Below the pieces are notes generated by a model. The model ran no database searches. It saw nothing but the letters and a program-made list of their open reading frames with translations, and was not told the DNA's origin. From contig JANJXV010000004.1 in assembly GCA_024803745.1 (NCBI GenBank), positions 47,663,358-47,727,357 of the forward strand: DNA of 64,000 nt, read 5' to 3'. Of this stretch, positions 10,598 through 21,005 are shown piece after piece. Position numbers and translations under genes: made by a program. Source of the stretch: Megascapheus bottae (lineage: Eukaryota > Chordata > Mammalia > Rodentia > Geomyidae). Within the stretch, counting starts at the first letter, position 1. Every line of letters starts with the position of its first letter.

Positions 10598-11310
10598 TCT
10601 CTTCTGATTCATTCTATCTATTGATTACCATGTTGCAAGCCACTTTGCACCACTCAAACTCCTTTTAACTAATTGCTTAATGTTCTATTAAAATAATTTC
10701 TAAAATTATTGTCCTTATATACGTGTAAGTACAACACTTATAAATGTGATAATGAAAGTTAATTAGTAACTAATAGAATCTCTGGAACTTTGTAAAACTA
10801 TACTATGGAAAAGATTTTAATTTAATTAAAGAAGACTTCTAACTGTGAGTGTTTGCTATATATGTCTATCAAACAGCTTACTGGACGATACACATAATTT
10901 TTACTCTAAGGTGATTGACTTTTGGATTTTAGATTTTATTTTTGTTGTCTTTTTCTTTAAGCTTCCGTGATAATATACTATTTTTTTTGTTTGTTTGTTT
11001 CCTCACAACCCTATTTTATTTTGTAGGAGGGAGCAGGGATTGTTAGGGGATGGAACTGTCTTTTTTCCTTTGCTGTACTATGTATAAGGCAAGTTAATCA
11101 GTAAAGATTCCTTGAAAATGCACTTTACTCTCAGGACTTAGACTGAATCTAAATATCAAATTATCCTAGTCATATATTTTAAATATTTTAACTTATACCA
11201 ACTGTGATTATGCTTAGATTTTTAAGAATTTCCTGATACTCTGTTTCCAAGTTGTCAGTACTACAGATATACCAGTAGGAAACAGACTCAGAATAAATAG
11301 TATACTGGAA
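10598..11310 (+). other. MMS22L: MMS22L 3' UTR (extent inferred)
   Basis: AT-rich sequence follows the stop with no repeat until about 11.5 kb. Possible poly(A) signals are ATTAAA at 10687-10692 and 10825-10830, and AATAAA at 11292-11297. Which one is used cannot be told from sequence alone. Confidence 0.45.
11292..11297 (+). terminator. MMS22L: Candidate distal poly(A) signal AATAAA for MMS22L
   Basis: This is the only canonical AATAAA on the + strand in the first kilobase after the stop that is outside a recognisable repeat. The choice over the weaker ATTAAA hexamers upstream is inference. Confidence 0.35.
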
Positions 11311-11484
11311 ACATCTTAAGATTACTACTAAGGAGGTCTAAGAAATCAGGTAATCTCTTTCTTTCATAATTTAACATCTTAAATGTTTATTAGAACTTGT
11401 TTCCTTTATCAGCTAGTTTCTCAGCTTTTTAACTGTCTCAGATTGTGTGTTTTACCAATGGGGACTTGACTTTTTTTTTATGGT

Positions 11485-11625
11485 GAGCATTATTTAGTAG
11501 AAAGAGTTCTGATCCTACTGTTAGAACCCACTGGGGTCAAATACCCAGTGGTTAGGTTAGTTTACCTTTCTGAACCTGGTTCCTTTATGGAGAAAAGACA
11601 AGAATAATTCTTAGCAATCAGTGTA
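11485..11625 (+). repeat. MIR fragment
   Basis: AGTTTACCTTTCTGAACCTG followed by a decayed TTTATGGAGAAAAGACAAGA matches the MIR core region in order. Ancient and diverged. Confidence 0.4.
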
Positions 11626-11944
11626 CTCCATGTGTAAAAATTGGCTTACATTGTGTTGAGAGGTGTGTAGACATGATCTCTATATTCTTACCTGGTAAAA
11701 GTAAAGAATACCTCTCACTTTTGTTTCTTGTTTAATGGTAGATCATAGATGAAGGATCAAAATGTTACGTTCCTGTTTCAACTTTGAAATGTTTCCTTCT
11801 TGAGATTGTAGTCTATCATAGGTCCATTATTCCTTCAAGAAAATATTTTGATTACTCACTAATAGAGAGCTACAAAAGTAGCATATAATCCTAGCCTTGT
11901 CCCTAACTAGCCATTAAAAAATGTGGGGGGTGGCAGGAGCAGGA

Positions 11945-12122
11945 GGCGGGGGTTTGCCCTAGTGGTAGAGTGCTGGCCTAACATGTATGAAGACCAGTAC
12001 CACATACATATAAAAAACTGGAAGTGTTGCTGTGGCTCAAGTGGCCACTTGCTTGAGAAAGCCCAAGGACAGTGCTCAGGTCCTGAGTTCAAGCACCAGG
12101 ACTGGTAAAAAAAAAAAAAAAG
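11945..12122 (+). repeat. Dimeric ID-type SINE
   Basis: TGCCCTAGTGGTAGAGTGCT, ACCAGTACCACATACATATA, TGTGGCTCAAGTGGCCACTT and GGACAGTGCTCAGGTCCTGA lead into an A15 tail at 12107-12121. Confidence 0.85.
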
Positions 12123-12415
12123 GAGGAGGAGAGAAATACTTCAAAATGCAACACCATTCTCTTCTAATTTTGATCCGCGCTTAAGCTATTTGTTATTTTC
12201 ATGGCAATAGACAAATGATAAATTCCCATATGAACGTATACACTCTGACATTGTACAAATGGAGTAAATGTTTCTTTAAGTCTTCTAAGGAAACTTCACA
12301 GCAATTGATTTATTTTCATTATGATAGTGACTTATTAAACTAATAATTCATTGATTTGCAACTTTCAGCAGTTAATAGTTCTATCTCTTTAAGACATGCC
12401 TTTAACTAGGTTAAT

Positions 12416-12475
12416 TGGTTGGGGCTCTAGTTCAATGAAGGCCCTAGGTTTAGTCCCAACAGCAAAAACTAAAGT
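12416..12475 (+). repeat. ID-like monomer, internally deleted
   Basis: GGGCTCTAGTTCAATGAAGG and CCTAGGTTTAGTCCCAACAG resemble ID A- and B-box regions brought close together by deletion. Confidence 0.4.
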
Positions 12476-12492
12476 TAAAACATTGTTTTGTG

Positions 12493-12499
12493 TACATAC

Positions 12500-12534
<35 letters not shown>
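12493..12534. repeat. (TACA)n/(TA)n microsatellite
   Basis: Five TACA units pass into about 11 TA units. Confidence 0.9.
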
Positions 12535-14315
12535 GTTTCTTTTTCTTCAAAAGGGATTTTTAAAGCTTTTTTGAACCTTGATTCTCAGAGTACAGAACTT
12601 GTGATGGGTAGGACCAGCTGCTACAGAATCATGCATTCAGACATAGATTTGTAAATACTAGAAACAATATGTTTTAAAATCAGTAACAAGTTATAACAAT
12701 ACATATGTACTTTTTTATCTTTGTGAATAAGTAGATCATAGCTTCATTTTTCACAATCTCCTCACTGACTCTTCACTTATTACTCTAGTATTCCCATCGT
12801 TCTGTATTCTAAGACTTGTGCATTTCTCCCTAAATTTCCTCCAATTTCTAAAGGCACTTCCTCTCATTGTAATTTAATCCATTCTTTTGAGGTCCAGTCT
12901 GGGAATGAGTTTTCATGCCTCTTGCTTTCAACTTCCCTGTGCTATTTGCATTTTTCCCCCTTGTCTTCTGAGTCCTTTCTTCAGGGATGCTGCCACTTTC
13001 TGCTTACCTCTTGTCTTGAAAACACCCTCAGGGTCTTCTTCCCTATCCCCAATGACCCTTCAATGACCCTTCACTGCTCTGTCTCAATGTTCTTTTAGTA
13101 AGGAAGGAATTACAGTAGCTCAGAATTTGTCAGCTCTGTTTTTCATACTCATTTCTCCTCAGACCTTTATCTATTTGCATCCTCCTGAAGTTTCAGAGCA
13201 CTATGGCCTGCTTCCTTCTGTTACAGAGTCCCCCCTTTCATTCTACTGCCCACGGTAACTCCAAAACTTCAGAGGCTTCAAATATGTCTTACCCTTTTTA
13301 CCTTTTTACTTACCCTGGTTTTCAGTTGTTTAGCATACAGATTCTTGAGCTTGTAAGGCTATATATTTGTTTGCTTGTTTTGCAATCTGTGCCATCTAAA
13401 TTGTTTTCAGTCAGGCATGGTGACCAATAATCTTTGGTTTCATGATTCATGCTCCTAAAATAATACTTTTTATCTTCTTAGTTTTTGCCAGTAACTTCTC
13501 ACTGTTTCCACACTGACATTTAAACCCTTCCATGAGGAGACTGTCAACTGGACCTTCCCTTTTCCAAATTCTTTCCAAGCACAAAGACTCTCTGCTCTCT
13601 TTGAATACCATGTTCATTCGACACTCCGCCTCATTTGTGTTGCCAGCTTGAAATACAGCCCCTCATCCAAAAATGAAAACACCATTTCATTTATTTAGAA
13701 ACTCAAGACATTTAAATGGGAAAAAAGACATTTTGGCTGTGTAAGCATTCTAACCAAATGACGTCTGTAAGATACCAGATAAGATGTTAAAGGTGAGGGA
13801 CAACAGAATGACATACATATTTATCAGACAGTAAGATGTAGTTTTGATTATCATTAAAGTTAGGTTTCTGAGGATGACATAAAAATATGGAGGATCCTTT
13901 GCAAAAAACCACTCAGTGGTTTTGCTTTTGCATAAGGAGAATTTCCATAGTTTAAAAGTTACCTGTCTTTACCTATCCCTGTTGTACTATCTTTTCTTCT
14001 TAAGCCCAGCATTTGCTCCATAATGATGTTCCAATCAGGAATGGACCACACACACACACCCGTGAGCCCATAAGATTATATTAGAGCTAAAGAGTTGCTA
14101 CTATCTGCTGATATAGCTATTGAACCTCATAGCAGAGCCTAGGTCTCTCAGTTGTGGTGCTGATGGGCAAGACAAGACTTCTGTTACTTGCCAGTCTTAA
14201 GATATACAGCACATACAACTTCAAGTTAGTACAACTGGAATATATGTAGCAAATGTTGGTTTATGAATTTAGTGTTGTCATTTTAGAATATACTCCTATG
14301 ATTAAAAAAAATTAC

Positions 14316-14545
14316 CAGCTGGTTATTGGTGCCTCGTGCCTATAATCCTAGCTAGTCAGGATACTAAGACCTAAGGATCAAAGTTTGGAACCAGCCTAAG
14401 CAGGAAAGTGCATGAGACTGTTATCTGCAGCTAACCACCAAAAAAGTAAAATTAGAGTTGTGGCTCAAGTGGTAAAATGCGAGCCTTGTGTCAAAAAGGG
14501 ACAGCGTCTAGCCCCTGAGTTCAGGCTCCAATTACCAGCAGTGCC
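14316..14545 (+). repeat. Composite B1/ID SINE
   Basis: CCTATAATCCTAGCTAGTCA, CTGTTATCTGCAGCTAACCACC and GTGGCTCAAGTGGTAAAATG show head, link and tail in order. Confidence 0.8.
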
Positions 14546-14710
14546 AGGCTAGTCCAGCAGCAGTCTCATGTACCACACTTATCCTAACTCTTGTTGCACC
14601 AAGAACCCTCCTGCAAATGAATTTTGATGTTTAGTGAAAGACAATTTCCTCAGAATGCATCTCTCTATTGGGTGACAAATAACAGCATTTGATGTTTCCT
14701 ACTTTTGCCT

Positions 14711-14876
14711 TTTTTTCCCCCTTCAGGTCCTGGGGATTAAATTTAGGGCCTGGGTGCTGTCCCTGAGCCTCTCTTAAAGCTGCTCTACCACTTGTGTCAT
14801 TTGTTTATGTGGCACTGAGGAATTGAATCCATGCATGCTAAGCAAGCATTTTATCACGAAGCCACGTTCCCAGTCC
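14711..14876 (-). repeat. Dimeric ID-type SINE, diverged
   Basis: GGTGCTGTCCCTGAGCCTCT, TGGCACTGAGGAATTGAATC and AGCAAGCATTTTATCACGAA follow the dimer order on -. Confidence 0.7.
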
Positions 14877-14885
14877 TGTGATCCT

Positions 14886-15102
14886 TTTTTTTTATTATTA
14901 TTTTTTTTTATTTTTTTGCCAGACCTGGGCTTGAGCTCAGGCCCTAAGCACTGTCCTTGGACTTTCTCAAGGCTAAAGCTCTACCACCTGGGCCACAGCA
15001 CCACTTCTGGCTTTTTTCTGTGTATCTGGTACCATGGAATTGAACCCTGGTCTTCGTGCATGCTAGGCAAGCACTCTACCACTAGGCCAGACTCCTGGCC
15101 CC
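14886..15102 (-). repeat. Dimeric ID-type SINE
   Basis: A full-length dimer with a T-rich (A tail on -) start. The flanks TGTGATCCTTTTTTTT and TGTGACCCTTTTTTTT look like its target-site duplication. Confidence 0.88.
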
Positions 15103-15164
15103 CTTGTGACCCTTTTTTTTATGGTCCATACTCTCACAGTTTGCGGGGAGAGGGAATTGTTCTG

Positions 15165-15495
15165 TTTGGATTTTGAGACTTGATCTTGCACCATAGCTCA
15201 GGGTGTCTACCTGCCTCAGCCTCCTGAGTTTTGGGGTTACAAGCATGCTTCACCACACCTGGCTTCACAAGTTTGTACAAGCTACTTTACTCTTCAAATT
15301 ACATAAGACTTTCCATCTTCATGAATAGGCTTTTTGTCTATATCTTTTGATATTCCTTTCCTTTTTCTTTCTTCCTCCTCCCCATCCCCCATCAGGACTG
15401 TGCTATGTAGTCTAGGTTGGCCTTGCATTGAGCTTGCCATCTATCTGCTTCAGTCCAGCACTGAGCTTATAGGCACATTCCTCTATGTCACCTGT
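15165..15495 (-). repeat. Two old B1-like SINE fragments
   Basis: 15165-15264 (CTGCCTCAGCCTCCTGAG, GGTTACAAGCATGCTTCACC) and 15393-15495 (TGTAGTCTAGGTTGGCCTTG) are reverse complements of B1-type heads, the second more decayed. Confidence 0.6.
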
Positions 15496-15828
15496 CACTA
15501 GCTTTTTGCTGTATATGATAATATGTTGTATGAAAATTTTGTAAGCTTCTGCATTTGAGAAAACTTTCAGGAAGTCGGTCCTTCCTAAATCCTACCTGTT
15601 ATAGCAGTAACCTCTTGCCTCTGCTTCTTAGAAATACTTCCTTGTAAGAAACAATGCCATATGCCAATGTCAGTAGCATGCTTTGGGGACAAAACAGTCT
15701 GAGGCTGGAATTTGAGCTTGCTAGGCAGGTTTTTGTACTTCAACCTTGCTCCCAACCCAGTTTTGCTTTTGTGGTATACCTCATGACTGGGATTAAAGAT
15801 ATGAACCACTCCCAGCTTGTTTGTTTGA

Positions 15829-15991
15829 TTTTGCCAGTCAAAACAAACTTTGAGCTCAGGGCCAGAGCACTGTCTTTGGATTTTCTCAAGGCTAGAGCTG
15901 TACCACTTGAGCCTTAGCACCACTTGCGGCTTTTTTCTATGTATGTGGTACCAAGGAATTGAACCTGGGTGTTCATACATGCTAAGCAAGC
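15829..15991 (-). repeat. Dimeric ID-type SINE, 5' end lost
   Basis: The body matches from GAGCTCAGGGCCAGAGCACT to GCATGTATGAACACCC on -, then stops before the A box. A decayed composite-like stretch follows at 15995-16115. Confidence 0.78.
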
Positions 15992-16737
15992 TTGTTTTTT
16001 GAGATGAGGGCTCAGATAACTTTCTTGCCTGGTATGACCTTTAACCATGGTTTTCTGATCTTCTTCTCCCATGCTGATAGTATTACAAGCCTTGAGTGAT
16101 CATACCTAGCCTCAGTCATATTTACCTTGTTAAAACAATTGGTCCGGGAAGCTAATAATGCATTCTTTCACGTGTTTAATTAGATATGAGACTGACAATA
16201 TCAGTTTGATAGACATGTATGGTTAGATACCAAATTCTGTACTAAGTGATTGTGATTGTTATTTCCTGCTTACTAGAATCTATATTGTACTGATAGTTAT
16301 CCAATTTATTGCATGGTCTGGACATTGTGTTTTATGCTGTTCATAAGTTATTTGTGCATATGGTAAAAAGGAAAGTTATGTATATATAAAATTTTAAATG
16401 TATATATTTACTTGTATTATGCCCATGACTATGCAACTTCCTTTTTTGACAAGTCCACTATTTGAAAACTAAAATAAATATGAACTATGTCACGTGGAAC
16501 AATAATTGACTTATTCCTATTGATTTTATGCTTTGTGATAAAAATCTTTGAGCTTTTGCTGTGGCTGGAGGCATATGACATAAAGAAGACAATGAGAAAG
16601 GTACCATAAATACTATAATTGTAGCCTAACATCAAGTCATTTTTAAAGATCTAAGGGATTTTACATTCACATTATTTTACATAGTTATGTCTCTACTTGC
16701 TTTTGCCTCCCACAGCAAGAATCCTCTGCTGCCAATT

Positions 16738-17085
16738 GCCATTATCTCACACCTGTCGTTGTAGCTACTCAGGAGGCTGAGATCTGGGGTTTTGAGTTTG
16801 AAGCCAGTCTGGTAGGAAAGTCTGAGTGTCTTACCTCCACTCAAGCAGCAAAAAAACTTTTGCATATATTTTTTATTGTAATTATAGAAGGGTTACATTA
16901 TATTCACCAGATAGACGGTGCATTACTTCACATACATTGATACCCTTTCTCATGTCTTGGTCCCCATTTCCCTCTCCCACCCCAAGCAGCAAAAATTTTA
17001 AAAGCCAGAAGTGGAGCTGTTTTTCAATTAGTAGAGTGCTAGTAGTTGAGCAAAAATGGCCCTGAGTTCAAGCCCACAGCACCAA
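16738..17085 (+). repeat. Composite B1/ID SINE split by an L1 end
   Basis: The left part (GTAGCTACTCAGGAGGCTGA) stops at 16854. The right part (AGCCAGAAGTGGAGCTGTTT, GGCCCTGAGTTCAAGCCCAC) resumes after 16982. The SINE was present first. Confidence 0.85.
16855..16982 (-). mobile_element. L1 3'-end insertion inside a SINE
   Basis: About 128 bp of L1 3' UTR on - (tail TTTTTTATTGTAATTATAGA on +) is flanked by CAAGCAGCAAAAA at 16842-16854 and 16983-16995, a perfect 13-bp target-site duplication. Confidence 0.88.
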
Positions 17086-17122
17086 AAAAACCCAGAGGAA
17101 TATTCTGCTAAGATATATGTGG

Positions 17123-17315
17123 TACAGTGATCCCTCACATATTACATTAGGTTGTAGCAGCCTAAGACAGTTGTCCTTCGTTGTATCTTGGGTCGCTTAA
17201 TACTACTCGGTGGATTTTCACTTATTGCTCACTCGGTAGGTGAGAGATCGCTATTTATGGATTTTTTTTTTAAAGTCATGGTAAGTGAACCACGATATAG
17301 CAAAGGACCACTGTA
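17123..17315. mobile_element. Tigger/pogo-like MITE fossil
   Basis: It is flanked by TA. The left end TACAGTGATCCCTCACAT and the reverse complement of the right end, TACAGTGGTCCTTTGCTA, form terminal inverted repeats. TA target sites and TIRs of this kind are known for Tc1/mariner-Tigger elements. The 193-bp size means a non-autonomous deletion form. Confidence 0.65.
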
Positions 17316-17589
17316 CTACTTTTTGTTCTTTTTGTCAAAAGTAAAACCTTTAAGTAATATTTAAATATCAGAAGTAGTACAGTCTATAGAAATTAAAGTA
17401 CAATATGGCTCTTAATTTTGAAGTAAAAGTAGGAGATACATTACCACAGTGTGTATGTGGCGGGGGTGGTTTATATTCTCATTGGTATATGTCTTCATGT
17501 CCCAAAGCACAATTTAATCTATTATTTTTCTGCTTTTATTGATAATTTTGAAAAAGGTATCTAATTTCAGGTGACCTTTGTTTCCTTCT

Positions 17590-17685
17590 CTTTTTAGGGA
17601 AGGAATGTTATTACTTGAACCCAGGGCCTCATGTTTGGCATACAAGTGCTCTACTACTTCAGTTGTACCTTTGGCCCTTTTGCTT
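17590..17685 (-). repeat. ID-like monomer
   Basis: TTGAACCCAGGGCCTCATG (B box) then TACAAGTGCTCTACTACTTC (A box), reading as a single ID unit on -. Confidence 0.6.
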
Positions 17686-18232
17686 GTTGAAATAGCTTTC
17701 TAACTTTGTCTACATAAGCCTCTAATTTTTAAGTCCTACTCTACCTCCTCAATTACCACCAAGTCAGAATATTGTCTTTTTGAGGCTATTGTGGCTATAG
17801 ATATAAAGGATGAAAACCTTCTTAAGTTCCAAGTTCAATTCTATAATAGTAGTGAATAATACATTATAAAACTCACTAAGGAGGGATTTGATCATTTATG
17901 CTAATTTAAATGAGTAGATAGACAATCAGATAGAAATAAATGTCAATCCCAGGCTACCTTTCCGTCATCAGGCACACTTATTCTCAGGCTATTTTCTTTT
18001 CATTTTGTATATGTATGTTCTGGGAAGAAAAATGGCTGTTAATGGTTTAACAAGGAAAAATGCATGTGCCAAATAGGAAATTTAATAAACTTGAAATCTT
18101 GTTTAGATCTTTCTTAAGAGTTCTGAAATGCTAGGGTCTATTTTCTTGACTTAATTTCAACTTAGCTTATATGAACCTTCTAAAGTTGCTGTTAACAGCT
18201 TAAATATCAGTTATGAATATATGTTTTCACTG

Positions 18233-18383
18233 TTTTTTTTTTTTTTCCCTCAAGGCTAGTGCTCTACCATTTAAGCCACAGCACTACGTCTGGCTTTCCT
18301 ATGTATGTGGTACGGAGGAATTGAATCTTGGTCTTTCTGCATGCTAAGCAAGCACACTATCACTAGGCCAAGCTCTTGACTCC
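18233..18383 (-). repeat. Dimeric ID-type SINE, 3'-truncated second unit
   Basis: CTCAAGGCTAGTGCTCTACC, GTATGTGGTACGGAGGAATT and AGCAAGCACACTATCACTAG after a T13 run. Confidence 0.82.
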
Positions 18384-18599
18384 TGTTTTCACTGTTCTAA
18401 ACTGTCCTAATACTGTCAATCTTGTTATATAAATTCTTATTCTTTTTAAAATTTGCTTTTTTTCTTCCTATCTTACATTGACTTTTAATCTGAATTCCCA
18501 AGGAACCATATATATTTCTTAAACAATACTTGACATTTTAAAATAAGGCACAAAGCTAGAAGTTCTGTATCTAAGATTAAAAAAAAGATTTTTTTTTTT

Positions 18600-18662
18600 T
18601 GAGTGGGAGGCAAGACTGGAGGCCAGCCTGGGCTACATAGCAAGGGCCTGTCTCAAAAAACA
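18600..18662 (+). repeat. B1-like SINE 3' fragment
   Basis: GGCCAGCCTGGGCTACATAG and CAAGGGCCTGTCTCAAAAA are the classic right half of a B1 element, just past the presumed KLHL32 3' end. Confidence 0.75.
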
Positions 18663-18825
18663 AGTAACTTTTTCATTCATATTTAATGACTAAGAACAGT
18701 TATATGAATAAAATGACCAAAGGTTCTGAGGGCTAAGTCAAAGCAAAGTTTTTTAATAAACATGACCTTGAATCCTGGTGAGATTAGGAATGAAGAAATT
18801 CAGAACACACTCATTGAATTTATGT

Positions 18826-20003
18826 TCAAATGTGATTAGTACAGCTTTATTTATTTTTATTATAAACAAAGCAGACCCAAAACCTTAGCCCACAAGGGAA
18901 TTGGTATGCATTATGGAAAGTGCTGGTACCACATGTAATACGTGTGGACAAGTGAACTTCTCACAAACCCTCCTGCTGGCCGACTCCTTAAAACAAGAAC
19001 TGCTACTTCTACATGTAAATTTATGTTAAAGCACTTGATGGTCTCATGCTTAGTACAGCCAACTTTGTATCAGCTTTAAAATATTGTACTTTAGGAAGTG
19101 ATTTGTGAAATGTAGAGGAATTTTGGAGGCATGGATTGTATGGTTGTGAATATCTTTGGTGTTGGTAAAAACCTTTCTAGTGAAGAAAAGCACAGCTCAT
19201 GTGAGTTTTTAAAGATCTTTATCCCATGCCACACATTCCAAGTTCTACCTAGTCATTTATAAGCTTAAAAACCATCTGGTTAAGTTACAGGGCTCCCAGC
19301 ACATCAAAATAACGTAAATTTGAGTAACATTCCCCCCCGCCCCCTTAGGCATATCTTTAGTTTGTCTGATCTTTACATTTTTTGAATTAATCCAGAAATT
19401 CTCTAAAAGGTAGGAGAATGAAACGCCTGTAAGTTTCTAAGGACAAAATAACCAAGGTGGAAAGATCTAGTTATTTCAATGCCTATTATCCATATCATCT
19501 GAATAAAATATGGCACTTAAAAATATGACGTCATAATGCTGACTATCTACTGAGCTGGGCTTCATGTTAAATTTGGAAAAGAACATTTACAAGGCAATAT
19601 TTAAGTAATGAAGGGGATAAGTACAAAAGATTTGAAGATAACTAATGTGTGAAACAAATTGCCTTAACTAACAGTGTCATGTCCTAGACAGTGCTAATTA
19701 GAAACATGTACAAAGAATATTTCACCGACCCATGGAAAAACTGTACCATTGAGTTGACACTAATCTACACCACAATAAAAGTCAAACGTATTGTGCTATA
19801 TGTTGACATACACAGAGAAAGCTCTCAATCATGTACTTTAGAAAACTTTTTTGTTTTTGCTAATTTTTACCTGAAGATAAAAGACCTATGAAACAAGACA
19901 AGGAAGCATTGAGCACTGAGGCATTCAAGTCCAGAATCTGAAAGTCAAACTTGATTTTTTTTTTCCTCCATTGGTGATGGTTATTAACAAAAGCATTGGC
20001 TCT
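18826..20003 (-). other. KLHL32: KLHL32 3' UTR (extent inferred)
   Basis: About 1.18 kb follows the stop codon, ending near a canonical AATAAA (- strand) at 18851-18846. The stretch is free of SINEs, unlike its surroundings, and the next B1-like fragment (18600-18662) lies just past the presumed cleavage site. Lack of repeats over more than 1 kb fits a retained exon. Confidence 0.65.
18846..18851 (-). terminator. KLHL32: Candidate KLHL32 poly(A) signal AATAAA
   Basis: The + strand reads TTTATT, that is AATAAA on the coding strand, about 1.15 kb after the stop codon. Cleavage would fall roughly 15-25 nt further, near 18825. Confidence 0.5.
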
Positions 20004-20165
20004 TCAGATGGTGCCAATTCTGTGATGAGGCACTTGGAGAGTTTGAAGGTTGGGGCATGTGAAGTATGGGGCTGGAAGGAAGCACGCTGCTATTCCATTG
20101 GAAGCAAAAGGTAGTGTAGGCCCATAAAATACTTCTTCTTTGCCTTCTCTGCTCACATCTAGAAC
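20004..20165 (-). CDS. KLHL32: KLHL32 last coding exon (C terminus)
   Basis: After acceptor CTGTTTTGTAG the exon starts in phase 0 with VLDVSREGKEEVFYGPTLPF, continues ASNGIAACFLPAP and YFTCPNLQTL, and ends VPHHRIGTI with stop TGA at 20006-20004. It has 53 codons. It matches the KLHL32 C terminus I remember, apparently without change. It closes the sixth kelch blade and adds a short tail. A longer open frame on the same strand (19984-20214) is out of frame with the protein. Confidence 0.96.
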   Translation of the reverse strand, partial: VLDVSREGKEEVFYGPTLPFASNGIAACFLPAPYFTCPNLQTLQVPHHRIGTI

Positions 20166-20787
20166 CTACAAAACAGTGACAGCAGGTGACTACTCTCAGC
20201 AGAGCTGTGCGCACCTATCAAGGAGCCCCTTGGACTGATGTTTTAAAAAAATAAACATAAGGTGCCCTTGATACCCTGTTGCTAGAAAGTATTGATTATA
20301 TTTCTCCACTTCTGATAATAGGTATATCCCCCAATTCTTCATCCATGGATCTTTAATGATTCTGTGGACTTAGATCTTCGGTTCCTGGTGTGATAATCCT
20401 TTAATAACACTTACACAGTAGTTAATATATTATTTAAGATGAAAGGAGCCCCTAAAATCCAAGCTCATGGTGGGGGGGGGGTGTGTGGAGGCAGTCACTG
20501 AATCCTAAAACAAAATGTCATCCATCTTTTAACTTTTTTTTTTACCCAAATGAACTTTTACTTCTCCCAATCCATTTACCAATCTACCCTATCAGTACTA
20601 ATTTAGAATATCTCCTTCACACCAAGTACAAACTTCTATTCAGTAATTTATGCATCTTATTGTAGTACCACACCAACAGTTGTTTTGAATACTATACATT
20701 TCTTTATTATTATATGTTGGTTCTTCCAGAGAAACTTTTAAGATCTATATAGCAAGTATCTATCCCTTGCCTTCTTGATAAGATAAA

Positions 20788-21005
20788 GACCTGGGAATTT
20801 GGCTTAGTGGTAGAGTGCTTGCCTAGCATGCACAAAGACATGGGTTCGATTCCTCAGTACCACATTCATAGAAAAAACCAGAAGCGGTGCTGTGGCTCAA
20901 GTGGTAGGGCAGTAGTCTTGAAGCAGCCCAAGGACAGGACAGTGCTCAGACCCTGAGCTCAAGCCCCAGACTGGCAAAAAAATAAATAATAAAAATAAAA
21001 ATAAG
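20788..21005 (+). repeat. Dimeric ID-type SINE
   Basis: TTTGGCTTAGTGGTAGAGTG, GGTTCGATTCCTCAGTACCA and CTGTGGCTCAAGTGGTAGGG, ending in an A-rich AAATAAATAAT tail. Confidence 0.9.

Larger units (their letters stand above)
1..11310 (+). other. MMS22L: MMS22L gene, 3' part (last three coding exons, introns, 3' UTR)
   Basis: Three + strand exons join in frame and end at a stop codon. They encode 153 residues that I recognise as the C terminus of MMS22L, a protein of about 1,240 residues. MMS22L pairs with TONSL at stalled or broken replication forks and helps RAD51 load for homologous recombination (established knowledge of the family). The 5' exons lie left of the window. The two complete introns are about 8.6 kb and 453 bp. 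The gene faces KLHL32 tail to tail. The 3' end is uncertain: ATTAAA occurs at 10687 and 10825 and AATAAA at 11292, and I take the last as the likely distal signal. Confidence 0.9.
11311..18825. other. Intergenic region between convergent MMS22L and KLHL32
   Basis: It contains a MIR remnant (11.5 kb), ID dimers (11945, 14711, 14886, 15829, 18233), composite SINEs (14316; 16738 interrupted by an L1 end), old B1-like pieces at 15.2-16.1 kb, an ID-like monomer at 17590, and a Tigger-like MITE at 17123. The stretches 12550-14300 and 16120-16730 hold no gene or repeat that I can name with confidence. Confidence 0.7.

Noticed and set aside
19691..20214. Open frames in the KLHL32 terminal exon other than the C-terminal frame
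   Set aside because: The + frame at 19691 lies in the 3' UTR. The 76-codon - frame is shifted relative to the true KLHL32 frame.
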